This document shows positions 1-8,300 of a stretch of DNA of 64,000 nucleotides, piece by piece. Origin of the DNA: Brevibacillus laterosporus DSM 25 (GTDB lineage Bacteria; Bacillota; Bacilli; Brevibacillales; Brevibacillaceae); assembly GCF_002706795.1 (NCBI RefSeq), contig NZ_CP017705.1:4501501-4565500 (forward strand), written 5' to 3'. The notes beneath the pieces were generated by a model, which was given only the letters and a program-made list of their open reading frames with translations, had not been told where the DNA came from and made no database searches. The position numbers and the translations under genes were made by a program. How positions within the stretch are numbered: position 1 is the stretch's first letter; the number at the start of each line of letters is the position of its first letter.

Positions 1-369
1 ACCTACGGAAAGCCTAAAAGCATTTCAAATGATGAATGCTGGACGTATAGTTATGATCATCCCAAGACCACAGCCGATTTCTATTATGACCATGATTCTT
101 GCGGAGAAGAATTAAATCAGGTCAAGCCAACTACCAAATTGAACCGAATAACTGTCGAACCAGCCTATTACGATGTCAAGCTTACAGAAAATGATATTAG
201 AAAAGGCTTAGGCGAACCAACTAATGCTTATGATAATGAAGCCTATGGCGGTTATGATATGTATTATAATGTAGGAAAATATCAAATTTTCATAAAGATA
301 GACAATAATTCTCCAGATCGAAGCGTAAGTACTATTTCGGTTAGAACCCCCCTTGATTTTGATAAGTAA
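1..369 (+). CDS. C-terminal part of a DUF4309/YjgB-like envelope protein (5' end outside window)
   Basis: The reading frame is open from the first base of the window to TAA at 367-369, so this is the last 122 residues of a longer protein. It contains two copies of a short motif, GKPKSI and GLGEPTNAY, each starting a unit of Tyr-rich beta-strand-like sequence (YDMYYNVGKYQIFIKID). That arrangement resembles the DUF4309 repeat of Bacillus YjgB-type secreted proteins. The TTG at 139 is internal and has no ribosome binding site. A Rho-independent terminator follows at 385-421. The family call is by memory of the motif pattern and is tentative; the function of the family is not known. Confidence 0.5.
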   Translation, partial: TYGKPKSISNDECWTYSYDHPKTTADFYYDHDSCGEELNQVKPTTKLNRITVEPAYYDVKLTENDIRKGLGEPTNAYDNEAYGGYDMYYNVGKYQIFIKIDNNSPDRSVSTISVRTPLDFDK

Positions 370-384
370 AAAATTAGGAATAAA

Positions 385-421
385 AGCCGGGTGTGTAGGA
401 AAACAGCCCGGCTACTTTTTT
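385..421 (+). terminator. Rho-independent terminator after the first gene
   Basis: Perfect 7-bp stem AGCCGGG (385-391) / CCCGGCT (407-413) followed by ACTTTTTT. It ends the transcript of the truncated gene at the left edge and separates it from the tail locus. Confidence 0.8.
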
Positions 422-639
422 GAAATTATGTAAACTTTTTGGAGGGAATACCCTGATACTTCAAGGAAAAATCTTTCTGTGGTAGTGAATAAAAATTGGT
501 AATTCCACTAGATCACTCATATGAATACGCCATTGTCACATTTTCCCCCCATTTAAGATCCCTAATATGTCTACATCAAAAAATACAATTCCTCTTTATA
601 TTACATAATAAGGAAAAGTTAAAGACTTTGTTTTATTAA

Positions 640-815
640 TGTCCATACCTTTTTTATGGGCAGATGCCGATCTCTTTTCTATCTGCCCCTACCAGATCAT
701 TTTTTGATGGGCCAAAAATCTGTGGATAACCTACCCATAAAAATTTTATTAGTCTTTTTTAATGAGTTGGATGATGCCCATAGGAATTTAATGGGCTACC
801 CATAAAATTTTGTTT
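640..815. repeat. Iteron-like repeats and a DnaA box: candidate replication origin
   Basis: This non-coding AT-rich stretch holds CTACCCATAAAAATTTT at 731-747 and CTACCCATAAAATTTT at 796-811. A related TGCCCATAGGAATTTA lies near 775-790, and inverted relatives TTTTTTATGGGCAG (about 651-664) and TTTTTTGATGGGCC (about 699-712). TGTGGATAA at 721-729 is the exact reverse complement of the DnaA box TTATCCACA. A GGGCAGAT...ATCTGCCC hairpin lies at about 659-687. The repeats sit just past the 3' end of the minus-strand initiator-like gene (847-1848). Seen: repeats and box. Inferred: an origin or autoregulatory site for that protein. Confidence 0.45.
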
Positions 816-846
816 GTTGAAAAAAACAAAAGTATCAGGAGAATCA

Positions 847-1848
847 TTACTCATTTTCATCTATACATGCCACAAAAGTTATTTTTTCAAAGAAATGGGA
901 CGCGTTGTGGAGAGCCTCCATAATTAATTCCCGATAACGACTGGATAACCAATCTCGATGAAAAGTGTTCTTGGCGTAGATGATCAGCTCCTCTTCTCTT
1001 GTGATACAGAATGTGTCGGCATACCAGGTTTTAAAGGAGTTAATAGTTAGCCGTTGCTGGATATAAGTCAGGACGCTAATCCATAGTTTTTTATCTGCTA
1101 TACTCCTTTGATCCATAATAGTTGTAATCTTCTTTTTAGCATACAAGATACGTTCAGCAGGTGAGAGGTTAATGGGGAGCCTACCAAGCTTGCCTTTTTC
1201 ACGTAATTTCTCGAAATCATTTGTGTAATCATAACTTTCAGCAAGCTCAATATGAGTAACCTCCATGATTTGTTCAATGTATTGATCGTGCATGGTTTGA
1301 AAGGGCTTGGGTAAGTTTTCAACTAACTCTCTACTTAGAATGGGAATTGTACGTCTTACTTTATAGATAATTCCACAATCATTATTATTTTCCTCAGGAT
1401 TTTGTAACCAAAATCTAAATATAAAGCCGTGTTGTTCAAGAATGTCCATATATTTATTTAATGTCGTGGTTGTAATCTGCATTTTTAAGGCGATGGTAGG
1501 TAAATCAGGAAAGCAGAAATCCTTGTCTCCATAGCAATATCTTGTAAGATGAATATAAAGAGAAGTAGCTGTTGCTCCCATCACAGCACCCCAGAAGTCC
1601 AAAAAATAATTACTAATCGTAGTAAATCCTTTGTTATCAATTGGTAGATTTACCCCTAGTTTTTCCAGACGAAGAGACTGAAAATCTTGATAGGTGTAAT
1701 AGACCCGTTGTAAAACTTCTTGATCATACGTCTGCTCAACAGGCTTTCCTTTGACCATTCTTATCCGTGAGACAGGTTTTTTAATTCCGGTTTTTTCAAT
1801 TCGATAATATGTTAATTGTTTCAGACTTAGATGTTTCTTTTTTTTCAT
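847..1848 (-). CDS. Replication-initiator-like protein with a DnaA N-terminal-type domain
   Basis: 333 residues, read leftwards from ATG at 1848 with AGAGAGGA about 9 nt upstream. The middle part (about 80-150: TATSLYIHLTRYCYGD, then LPTIALKMQITTTTLNKYMD) looks like a winged helix or helix-turn-helix of RepA/DnaD-like initiators. The last 75 residues (WISVLTYIQQRLTINSFKTW, then FHRDWLSSRY) follow the pattern of DnaA domain I, which in DnaA mediates self-association and helicase contact. The ATPase and domain IV of DnaA are absent, so this is not DnaA itself. It is the only minus-strand gene near the tail locus and borders a DnaA box with iteron-like repeats. It could be a plasmid- or phage-derived initiator or a regulator using the same fold. 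Confidence 0.7.
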   Translation of the reverse strand: MKKKKHLSLKQLTYYRIEKTGIKKPVSRIRMVKGKPVEQTYDQEVLQRVYYTYQDFQSLRLEKLGVNLPIDNKGFTTISNYFLDFWGAVMGATATSLYIHLTRYCYGDKDFCFPDLPTIALKMQITTTTLNKYMDILEQHGFIFRFWLQNPEENNNDCGIIYKVRRTIPILSRELVENLPKPFQTMHDQYIEQIMEVTHIELAESYDYTNDFEKLREKGKLGRLPINLSPAERILYAKKKITTIMDQRSIADKKLWISVLTYIQQRLTINSFKTWYADTFCITREEELIIYAKNTFHRDWLSSRYRELIMEALHNASHFFEKITFVACIDENE

Positions 1849-1963
1849 AGAATGAATCCTCTCTATAGAAAAGAAGTAGCAGTCATATTGAATAGACGAT
1901 GACTGAGTTTGTGTTTCATTGAATAAATTTACTTGCTAATGAAATCTTTTATATAAAGAATTC

Positions 1964-1991
1964 CCCTCTCTTTTAATTTGGAAAGAGAGGG
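1964..1991. terminator. Perfect hairpin between divergent units
   Basis: CCCTCTCTTT (1964-1973) pairs perfectly with AAAGAGAGGG (1982-1991) over an 8-nt loop. It lies between the initiator-like gene on the minus strand and the first tail-locus promoter. The following T-run is short (GTTTAGTATTT), so it may be a weak terminator or insulator. Confidence 0.45.
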
Positions 1992-2068
1992 TTTAGTATT
2001 TCCTGATCATACTGTCTGTTGTGAATGTACCAATTGGGATAGGCAGTCTATTTATTTGAACACAGATT

Positions 2069-2098
2069 GTTAACAATGCTTGCTATTCACTTATATTG
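2069..2098 (+). promoter_or_regulatory. Class I locus promoter, copy 1 (GTTAA-N16-CTTATATTG)
   Basis: GTTAA at 2069-2073, 16-nt spacer, CTTATATTG at 2090-2098. One of seven copies of the same two-box motif that stand in front of gene blocks in this locus. It would serve the small gene at 2128-2373 and the following genes. Confidence 0.65.
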
Positions 2099-2127
2099 AG
2101 TTGGAAACCATCTTTGAGAATAGGGAG

Positions 2128-2373
2128 ATGAGCATATTGTTAGACAACCTGTTTACACAAATTACGTCCAGCTTCGGACGAGATACCTATTTCATGGGAC
2201 TGGCTTTCCGATTCAAAAAAGGTATTGTGGTGATAGATATATACGAAAATAGTCAACAAGAAGAGGAATACACTATAGAATTTGTTAGTTTTATTGAACA
2301 TGAGCCGCCAGTATTTGTAATCGTAAAAAGCAAAGAGGAGCTTTATATTGCTATCCAAGAACTTGCTTTGTAA
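2128..2373 (+). CDS. Small hypothetical protein
   Basis: 81 residues if started at ATG 2128. A longer version from TTG 2080 is possible but would overlap the -10 box of the promoter at 2069-2098 and has no ribosome binding site, so the shorter form is preferred. AGGGAG lies directly against ATG 2128, which is closer than usual. The sequence alternates hydrophobic and charged residues (YFMGLAFRFKKGIVVIDIYE, then EEEYTIEFVSF) and looks like a small alpha/beta protein. No family recognised. It opens the tail locus. Confidence 0.5.
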   Translation: MSILLDNLFTQITSSFGRDTYFMGLAFRFKKGIVVIDIYENSQQEEEYTIEFVSFIEHEPPVFVIVKSKEELYIAIQELAL

Positions 2374-2448
2374 CCTTTTTATTTATTACGTTTTGTTCCT
2401 TACTTTTATAGTAGTGGTCCTATCTTCATGAAAGGTTGCGAAACTTTG

Positions 2449-2500
2449 CATTCTCGTTTTGTAAGAGCCGTGGCAACAGCCAAAACGAGTATAGGAGAAT
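2449..2500 (+). other. Intergenic hairpin with alternative pairings
   Basis: CTCGTTTTG (2453-2461) pairs perfectly with CAAAACGAG (2481-2489) around a 19-nt loop. The flanking CATTCTC can instead pair with GAGAATG just downstream, and the CTC is shared, so two structures are mutually exclusive. No U-tract follows, so it is not a classic terminator. It lies between two small genes of the first transcription unit. Confidence 0.35.
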
Positions 2501-2585
2501 GTCAGATTTGATGAACTCCCGTAAGTAGATATGACGAAAAGAAATTAGGATTAGAAGATTGTTAGTAGAATTGGGTGGATAACAA

Positions 2586-2846
2586 ATGCAAGAATTAATG
2601 AGATGTGTACAGTGTGGTTTTCGCTATGTAACGGAAAAGGCAAAACAAAATTATCTAACAGAAGGATTTTCAGGGCAACCCCAAACATGCTTGCATTGTT
2701 TGGGGGAGAGAACAGGAAAAGTAATGAATGTTCATGGAAATCTTGTATTTCCTCATGAAGTTGAGTCATCTAATAAACAAATGTATATTCCTAAAACGGT
2801 TATTGAGGGATGTCGACCTTGCATGAAAAGAAGAGGACTTCTTTAG
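2586..2846 (+). CDS. Small four-cysteine (zinc-ribbon-like) protein
   Basis: 86 residues from ATG 2586, with GGGTGG 7 nt upstream. Cysteine pairs CVQC near residue 8 and CLHC near 36, plus CRPC near 78, give three CxxC pairs, typical of a small zinc-binding protein. Cysteine-rich small proteins are common among phage accessory genes, but no specific family is recognised. It lies in the first transcription unit, upstream of the tail tube gene. Confidence 0.6.
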   Translation: MQELMRCVQCGFRYVTEKAKQNYLTEGFSGQPQTCLHCLGERTGKVMNVHGNLVFPHEVESSNKQMYIPKTVIEGCRPCMKRRGLL

Positions 2847-2956
2847 GAGTTCTCCGTTATAGCACAGATCGTTTGGTGGAGTTTCGTTAACAAGGTTATT
2901 AGTAGATAGGTTAGAAAAGCCAAACAGAAAAAAGCTCTGTTTCAATACGCAGGTTA

Positions 2957-2987
2957 GTTAAACGGTGGACTACTTTAACTTATATTG
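2957..2987 (+). promoter_or_regulatory. Class I locus promoter, copy 2, upstream of the tail tube gene
   Basis: GTTAA at 2957-2961, 17-nt spacer, CTTATATTG at 2979-2987. It precedes the major tail protein gene by about 220 nt, leaving a long 5' leader. Apart from this promoter and a possible 40-codon ORF at 3107-3229, nothing else was recognised in 2847-3209. Confidence 0.65.
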
Positions 2988-3106
2988 TGATACGAACCAT
3001 GAAAAAGATGATGGGGTTTAGTGGTATCAATGTGTTCGTATCTATACGCATATGTTACGTGTTACTCGTCAGAGAACTATGATTTTCATGATTTGGATAG
3101 GAACTG

Positions 3107-3229
3107 ATGAAGTCAGATGTTTTCAGGAGTTACTTTATTGAAAAAGCGTGTAAGGAACACGAAATTACTACAACCATTGTTTTGAGAAGATTAGAGGAGG
3201 GTTTTATACATGAGTACAACGAAGAATAA
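3107..3229 (+). CDS. Possible 40-residue leader ORF overlapping the tail tube start
   Basis: ATG 3107 to TAA 3227-3229, with GATAGGA 4 nt upstream. The predicted peptide (start MKSDVFRSYFIEKACKEHE) has a protein-like, charged helical composition. It runs 20 nt into the tail tube gene in another frame. It could be a small real gene, a translationally coupled leader, or chance. Confidence 0.3.
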   Translation: MKSDVFRSYFIEKACKEHEITTTIVLRRLEEGFIHEYNEE

Positions 3230-4268
3230 GAAAATGTTAATTAAGGGTGCAGGTAAATTTATGGCAAAAATACCCAATTGCGATGAATTAATCACAATTG
3301 GTACGTTGAACAACATGCGCTTAGATATTCAACTTGACATGCAAGATATTGAAGGTGGGGATTCCAGCGTTGCTCTGGATACCCTTTTACGGAAAAAGAC
3401 TATCGATATCACTGCCGAGGATGCAAAATTTGACCTGAACCTTGTCCGTTTGGCCCTAGGTTCTAAATTACGAGAAGGTGTAAGTGGCGCCACATATAAA
3501 ATGGTGACGGAGACCGTACAGGTTCCTTCTTCCGCACCTTATCAGGGTACACTTTCTGAATCCTCCGTATCGAGTCCCGCTCATAAAGCGTATGAGAGCA
3601 CTATTAACGGAACTGACTTAACATCGAATGTAACACTTGCAGGTAAAACAATCACTTTTGATGACTCTCTTGCAGGTAAAACCGTGGTGATCGTGTATCC
3701 AGTTGCATTGAGTGGAGTTTCTTATGATGAGGATGGTTTTGTTTGGGTATTAGAAGAGAAGAATACGGTAAAAGAGACAGCTGGTAAATTCGAAGTTGAT
3801 CTTGTTTTTGGAGCTGCCCTGCATAAAGATCCACAAATTTCTGTTCGTACATTGAAAGGAAACAAACTATTAAAGAAAACGACAAGTGCTACTCCAAAAG
3901 AAAATCAGTACACAGTAAATGGCGGCACGTTATCTTTCCATTCTTCCTTAAAGGATGTAGATATTTACGTAAACTACAAACGTAACGAAGTAGTAGATGT
4001 GTTGGATATTAGCACGAAGGATATGCCTCTTACTGTTCATGTCATTCATGATGGTCAATTTGAACAAAAAGACGGTTCTATCCAGGGATATCAAACAGAA
4101 CTATACTTGTGCCGCGTGAAATCAAACTTTACGGTGGATGCACAACGTCAACAGGCTTCTACACATAGCGTAACCTTGACTGTTATTGATCCTGATCGTG
4201 TGGACGGAAAACTCGGAACAATCAAACGATACGAAGCCCAAAGTGCTAATGCTAAAAATCTTTGCTAG
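3210..4268 (+). CDS. Major tail tube protein
   Basis: 352 residues from ATG 3210 with GAGGAGGG about 8 nt upstream, the strongest ribosome binding site in the area. The N-terminus (KMLIKGAGKFMAKIP, then MRLDIQLDMQDIEGGDSS) and the C-terminal QRQQASTHSVTLTVIDPD fit phage tail tube proteins, which stack as hexameric rings. The middle (about 100-280) holds two beta-sandwich inserts (AGKTITFDDSLAGKTVVIVY; VDIYVNYKRNEVVDVL) like surface-decoration domains of tail tubes. Similar modules occur in the fibre gene at 20174. No tail sheath gene is found, so the tail should be non-contractile. A terminator follows immediately at 4268-4298, as expected where tail tube must be made in excess of downstream proteins. 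Confidence 0.8.
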   Translation: MSTTKNKKMLIKGAGKFMAKIPNCDELITIGTLNNMRLDIQLDMQDIEGGDSSVALDTLLRKKTIDITAEDAKFDLNLVRLALGSKLREGVSGATYKMVTETVQVPSSAPYQGTLSESSVSSPAHKAYESTINGTDLTSNVTLAGKTITFDDSLAGKTVVIVYPVALSGVSYDEDGFVWVLEEKNTVKETAGKFEVDLVFGAALHKDPQISVRTLKGNKLLKKTTSATPKENQYTVNGGTLSFHSSLKDVDIYVNYKRNEVVDVLDISTKDMPLTVHVIHDGQFEQKDGSIQGYQTELYLCRVKSNFTVDAQRQQASTHSVTLTVIDPDRVDGKLGTIKRYEAQSANAKNLC

Positions 4269-4298
4269 AAAGGGACCCCTCTAGGAGGGGTTCTTTCC
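4268..4298 (+). terminator. Terminator after the tail tube gene
   Basis: Stem GAAAGGGACCCCT / AGGGGTTCTTTCC around CTAGG, directly overlapping the stop codon region. Incomplete termination here would keep downstream tail genes at lower levels than the tube protein. Confidence 0.75.
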
Positions 4299-4395
4299 AT
4301 AATCATGTTCGAAATCGCTCATAGGTACTTAGAATGACAGCATAGGTAGCTATCTGGTTACCCCCGCCATTTAGCTTACCTATGTCTTACATCAA

Positions 4396-4914
4396 ATGGG
4401 GGAAATTACAAGTGGGGGTGTCACCGTTTTGAGTGATCGAAATTTTGCGATTCCAAAAAATAATGAAATGACAACGGAACAAACAATTCAACAAGAGGTC
4501 GCAAGTCAAGTCCAAGAGCAACAAGGAAATCCAATACCTGAGGAAGAGTCATCCAAGGTACTAAGTGAAGAAGAGGCGTCCATACGTGAAAAGGTTTTTT
4601 TTGAGGAGGACGAAAAGGTTAGGTTGCGAGATGGTAAGACGTATTCTATACCTCCTCTTGGTATTAGGGATGCCAGAAAGCTGATGAAATTGTTAAATAC
4701 AATTGATTCAGGAATCATTATTGCCAATTTAATTCCAGAGTCAGAGCTAGACGATGATCGTTATGAGGAATTATTAAAGGTACTCTTAATGGCGTTTAAA
4801 CCCTATTATAAACACGTGGATACGGAGTACTTGGCTGATTATGTAGACCTAGAGACTGCCAAGAGGATCATCGATGCAATGATTGGATTAAATGGATTAA
4901 AAAAGTCAATGTAA
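4396..4914 (+). CDS. Tail assembly chaperone, unshifted product (gpG-like)
   Basis: 172 residues as read from ATG 4396. TTG 4429 (behind GGGGGTG) and ATG 4468 are alternative starts and the true one is unsure. The protein is acidic, with a Gln/Glu-rich N-terminus and a helical C-terminal half (IRDARKLMKLLNTIDSG; YADY-like AKRIIDAMIGLNGL). Its position between tail tube and tape measure genes, and the slippery heptamer just before its stop, match the lambda gpG/gpGT arrangement. There gpG coats the tape measure protein and gpGT recruits tube subunits. Confidence 0.8.
   Translation: MGEITSGGVTVLSDRNFAIPKNNEMTTEQTIQQEVASQVQEQQGNPIPEEESSKVLSEEEASIREKVFFEEDEKVRLRDGKTYSIPPLGIRDARKLMKLLNTIDSGIIIANLIPESELDDDRYEELLKVLLMAFKPYYKHVDTEYLADYVDLETAKRIIDAMIGLNGLKKSM
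4899..4905 (+). promoter_or_regulatory. Programmed -1 frameshift site A AAA AAG
   Basis: In the zero frame the codons are TTA AAA AAG TCA ATG TAA, giving the heptamer A_AAA_AAG at 4899-4905, the same one used in E. coli dnaX. A -1 slip enters the frame that stays open from 4905 to the stop at 5253-5255. This is where the G/T frameshift lies in siphophage tail operons. Confidence 0.85.
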
Positions 4915-5255
4915 CCACTGAGGAAGAAGATGAGGAGTATAAGAAACGAGCTCCTATCAATTGGGCTGATATTTTTTTCAAGCTGGCCCATTATTGTCAT
5001 CTGGATAAATATCAGGTTTGGCAGCTGACATTGCCTCAGTTGGGTTTTTATTTAGAGCAATGCAATGAACATATCGAATTCACTGTGAAAGTTTCAACCA
5101 TGTCCTTTGGAAGCCTGTTTGGAGGAGGTTTATCCTCCAAGGATCAGTCACAAGGACAGATCGAGACTAGACCAGATGGGACTGGGACTTACATGGATGG
5201 CTATAAAGTAGCAGATGAAACAGATATGGAATGGCTTGCCAACGTTTTGGGTTAA
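4905..5255 (+). CDS. Tail assembly chaperone, frameshift extension (gpT-like part of gpGT)
   Basis: This frame has no start of its own with a ribosome binding site and continues the upstream chaperone after a -1 shift at 4899-4905. The extension begins VNVTTEEEDEEYKK and continues with WADIFFKLAHYCHLDKYQVW and LPQLGFYLEQCNEH, a helical pattern typical of T-domain extensions. The fused product from 4396 would be about 286 residues. The ATG-like starts inside (for example 5100) are not supported. Confidence 0.8.
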   Translation, partial: VNVTTEEEDEEYKKRAPINWADIFFKLAHYCHLDKYQVWQLTLPQLGFYLEQCNEHIEFTVKVSTMSFGSLFGGGLSSKDQSQGQIETRPDGTGTYMDGYKVADETDMEWLANVLG

Positions 5256-5260
5256 TACAT

Positions 5261-5303
5261 ACTCCTGCTCTGCTCCTGAATGGAGGGGCAGGAGTTTTAT
5301 TTT
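5261..5303 (+). terminator. Terminator-like hairpin between chaperone and tape measure genes
   Basis: ACTCCTGC...GCAGGAGT with inner CTCC/GGAG pairs, followed by TTTTATTTTAT. It lies between the frameshift product stop (5255) and the tape measure start (5321), a second point where expression may be stepped down. Confidence 0.65.
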
Positions 5304-5320
5304 ATAAGGCAGGTGAGACG

Positions 5321-8300
5321 ATGAATAATGAGATGAGAGCTACCTTTGCATCTGAGTTACGCAGTTCCATCCAAAGCTCCATTCTGTATGGGAAGGAGTT
5401 AGAGAAACTTGACTCACGATTTGGAAAATTGGTGACTCGGATAAGTACCGCACATAATTCAATACGTTCCTTTCACAAAGAAGTAAACAGAGACAGCGGA
5501 AGAAAACTAGACCAACAGCTGAATCAAGGAGGTAACTCCATGCCCATTATCAAGGGTATTGGACAGAGGACTGGGACAATCACTCAGAGGATGCCAGAAA
5601 TACAATCGCTGATGCAAAGAGTCTCAAACGAGGTTCAAGGAAAATTAAAACGAGGCATTCAGCTTGAATTGCAAGAGTTAGTAGAAAGCATTGAAACGCT
5701 AGATATTAAATCGAGCCCTAGGTTAAAAAAACACCTAATTAGTCAAATCAATTTAATCAACAAAAAGCTGATCAAAAAGATCAGGGAACAATTCGATCTC
5801 CAAGTGGAGCATTTACTGCAAGAATTTGGGTCAAGCGCTGGACGCATACAGAGCTATAATCGCTCTTTGCCACCCTTCCTCTCTTCTTCTGTCAAGTTAC
5901 GTTCATCAGATAATGGTGTAATAGGATCGGGTATAACAGCATCAGGTAAGAAAGCTAGCGTTTCTCCAGCATCAGATGAGAAGGGGACCGCTGCTAGTGT
6001 AGTGACGGCTATCAGTGCTCAAAATGCTGCTATTACTTCTATTCGTAATAACTTAGCGATAAGTGGAGCTAAAGACCCTTCCTCACTTCTCTACCAAGCT
6101 ATCGATATTTTTAATCATATTCAACAGGAAGAGATCAAGCTATACCGCAGTCTCTCTTTACTCAAAGATTATCGAGTCGATCCCACAAATTCTCAAAGCC
6201 CGGTTGATCAGGGAAAAGTATCGAGTGCTATTGAAGGTATTAAAGGCTTTGTTCGTGAACAATCTGCTTTTTATGGTCTGCCCTTTAAGCAGCTTTTTGA
6301 AGTAGCCTCCATTGGCGGTAAAACACTTAATGAACCAGCCGAAATCAAAAAGCTAGTGCAACAGGTTGCGCAAATCAAGACAATAGATCCTTCTTCTGAT
6401 ACGAAAGCAGTAGCTAGCGGTTTGTTGTCGACTAAAGATAAGCTCGGGATATCCATGCAAGAAATGGATGATAAGATCGTTCGTTCCATTGCTGCCGTAA
6501 CCCAAATGGGAGCGGCAAACAGTGAACAAATTTTGCAGATGATCAATAAATCAGGTAATACTTTAAGATCGAAAACAGACGCAGATATGCTCGTAGGGCT
6601 CTCTGCTGCGTCGATTCAAACAAATACAAATCTCGGAACCTACGAAAAAATCCTGAAGCGCTTTGAAAGTGACAAAGGAAGGGATAAAGCGAAAGAGTTG
6701 GGCGTCAAAACAGAAGAGATGGATCCAGCAACTGGTGGAACGAAAAAAAGAAGTGCAGAGCCCATGTATAAGGATTTTGCGGATATACTCTCTTCCTTAC
6801 GTAATAATGCTGAGCGAGATAAGCTTATCGATTCTTTTTTTGGTACAAAAGAAGGTGGAAAAGGTGGCGCCAGTCAGGAAGCCCTTTTAGCTAAAACACA
6901 TGCAGAGTTTATTAGTAAGATGCAAGGCTTTGAACAGTCTAAATTTGAAGGAATGCTTCAACAGTCCTTGCAAAATCCTTCTGTTAATATGAATCGGGTT
7001 AATTCAAGTTTAGAAGTAGCCTTGGATGCATTAGTTACCGAGTTGACTCCATCTATCAATAAGGTTTCTTATATGCTCATGAATATGGCGGATGGGGTTT
7101 CAAAGAATATTCATATTTTTGCTAGTCTAGCAGATGTTCTATCTAACGCATTGCTTGGTCTTACACTAATGAAAGGCATCAAGTGGGGATGGCAAAAATC
7201 AGGAATTCCTGAGAACTGGGAAAAGCAAAGAGAGCGCACTGCTTATGCCAATCGTATGAAAGGAATGGCGTCAGATCCTGTATTAAGGAGTATTATTGGT
7301 AATGATTTAAAGGGAAATAATAGTAAATTGCGCCAGCAAGCAACAGATTTACAAGGGAATGAAACCTTTTTAAAACGAATGCAAGAATTTAATTCAATGA
7401 GTAAAGCCCAGCACGAGCATTTTAAAAAATATGTAGCCAACTCAGGACAAAAGGTAAATGACTTTCCAACTTTTTTTACAATGATGGAGGAATCAAAAAA
7501 CTGGAAAGAAAAAGGAAAGGTTTCGTATCAAGAAAGATTTAATCGGAATCGGACTTATGCCAATCGATTGAAAACGAATCCTGATTCTAATAAGCTTATT
7601 CAGCCTACGTTCTTGAATACCTTGCTAACAAATACAACGGATCGTACTACCTATGTGCAAAAAATGAGTTCAAATACAGGATTTAAAAGTGCCGCTTCAC
7701 GCATGGGTGCAATGAGTCAAACTGAATTTGACGGTTTTGAGAAACATCTTCAGGAATTGCGCAGGAATGGTTCTCCAGCGATTAATAGCATTACGAGTCT
7801 AAATCAAGCTTTAGATAGTTATCAGAATTCGTTAAGGCAAAGTTCAGCAGTTACGCGCAACTCGTCTGCCACTTATTTAGAACTATCCCATGCGATGCGT
7901 AGTATGAATGAACAAGCTAATCGAAACAAAATGGGTGACAAGTTTAAGAACTTCCTAAGTGAAACCTCCGATCTAGCTAGGGGAGCAGGGGGGGCCATCG
8001 GTGGTTTAACAGCTAACATTTTCAAGATGGGTGCTCAGCTTGTAGCCATGCTGGCTTTAGCACAAGCTGCCAAGACAGTAGCCATGAACATGACGACCAC
8101 AGAAGATCAGCGTCAATTAATGAGTGCTGAAAAACAAGAGCAAGACATGGTAGGTGTGGCGAACACATTAAGAGTGGCTGGAGATAATGGGATTTGGAGT
8201 TTGCCTAACATTGGTAATACTCTTTATCTCATGTATGGAAGCTTTATGAACGGTGTTAGTCGATTCTTTGGGGGAGAAGATACACATCTAGGAGTAGGAC

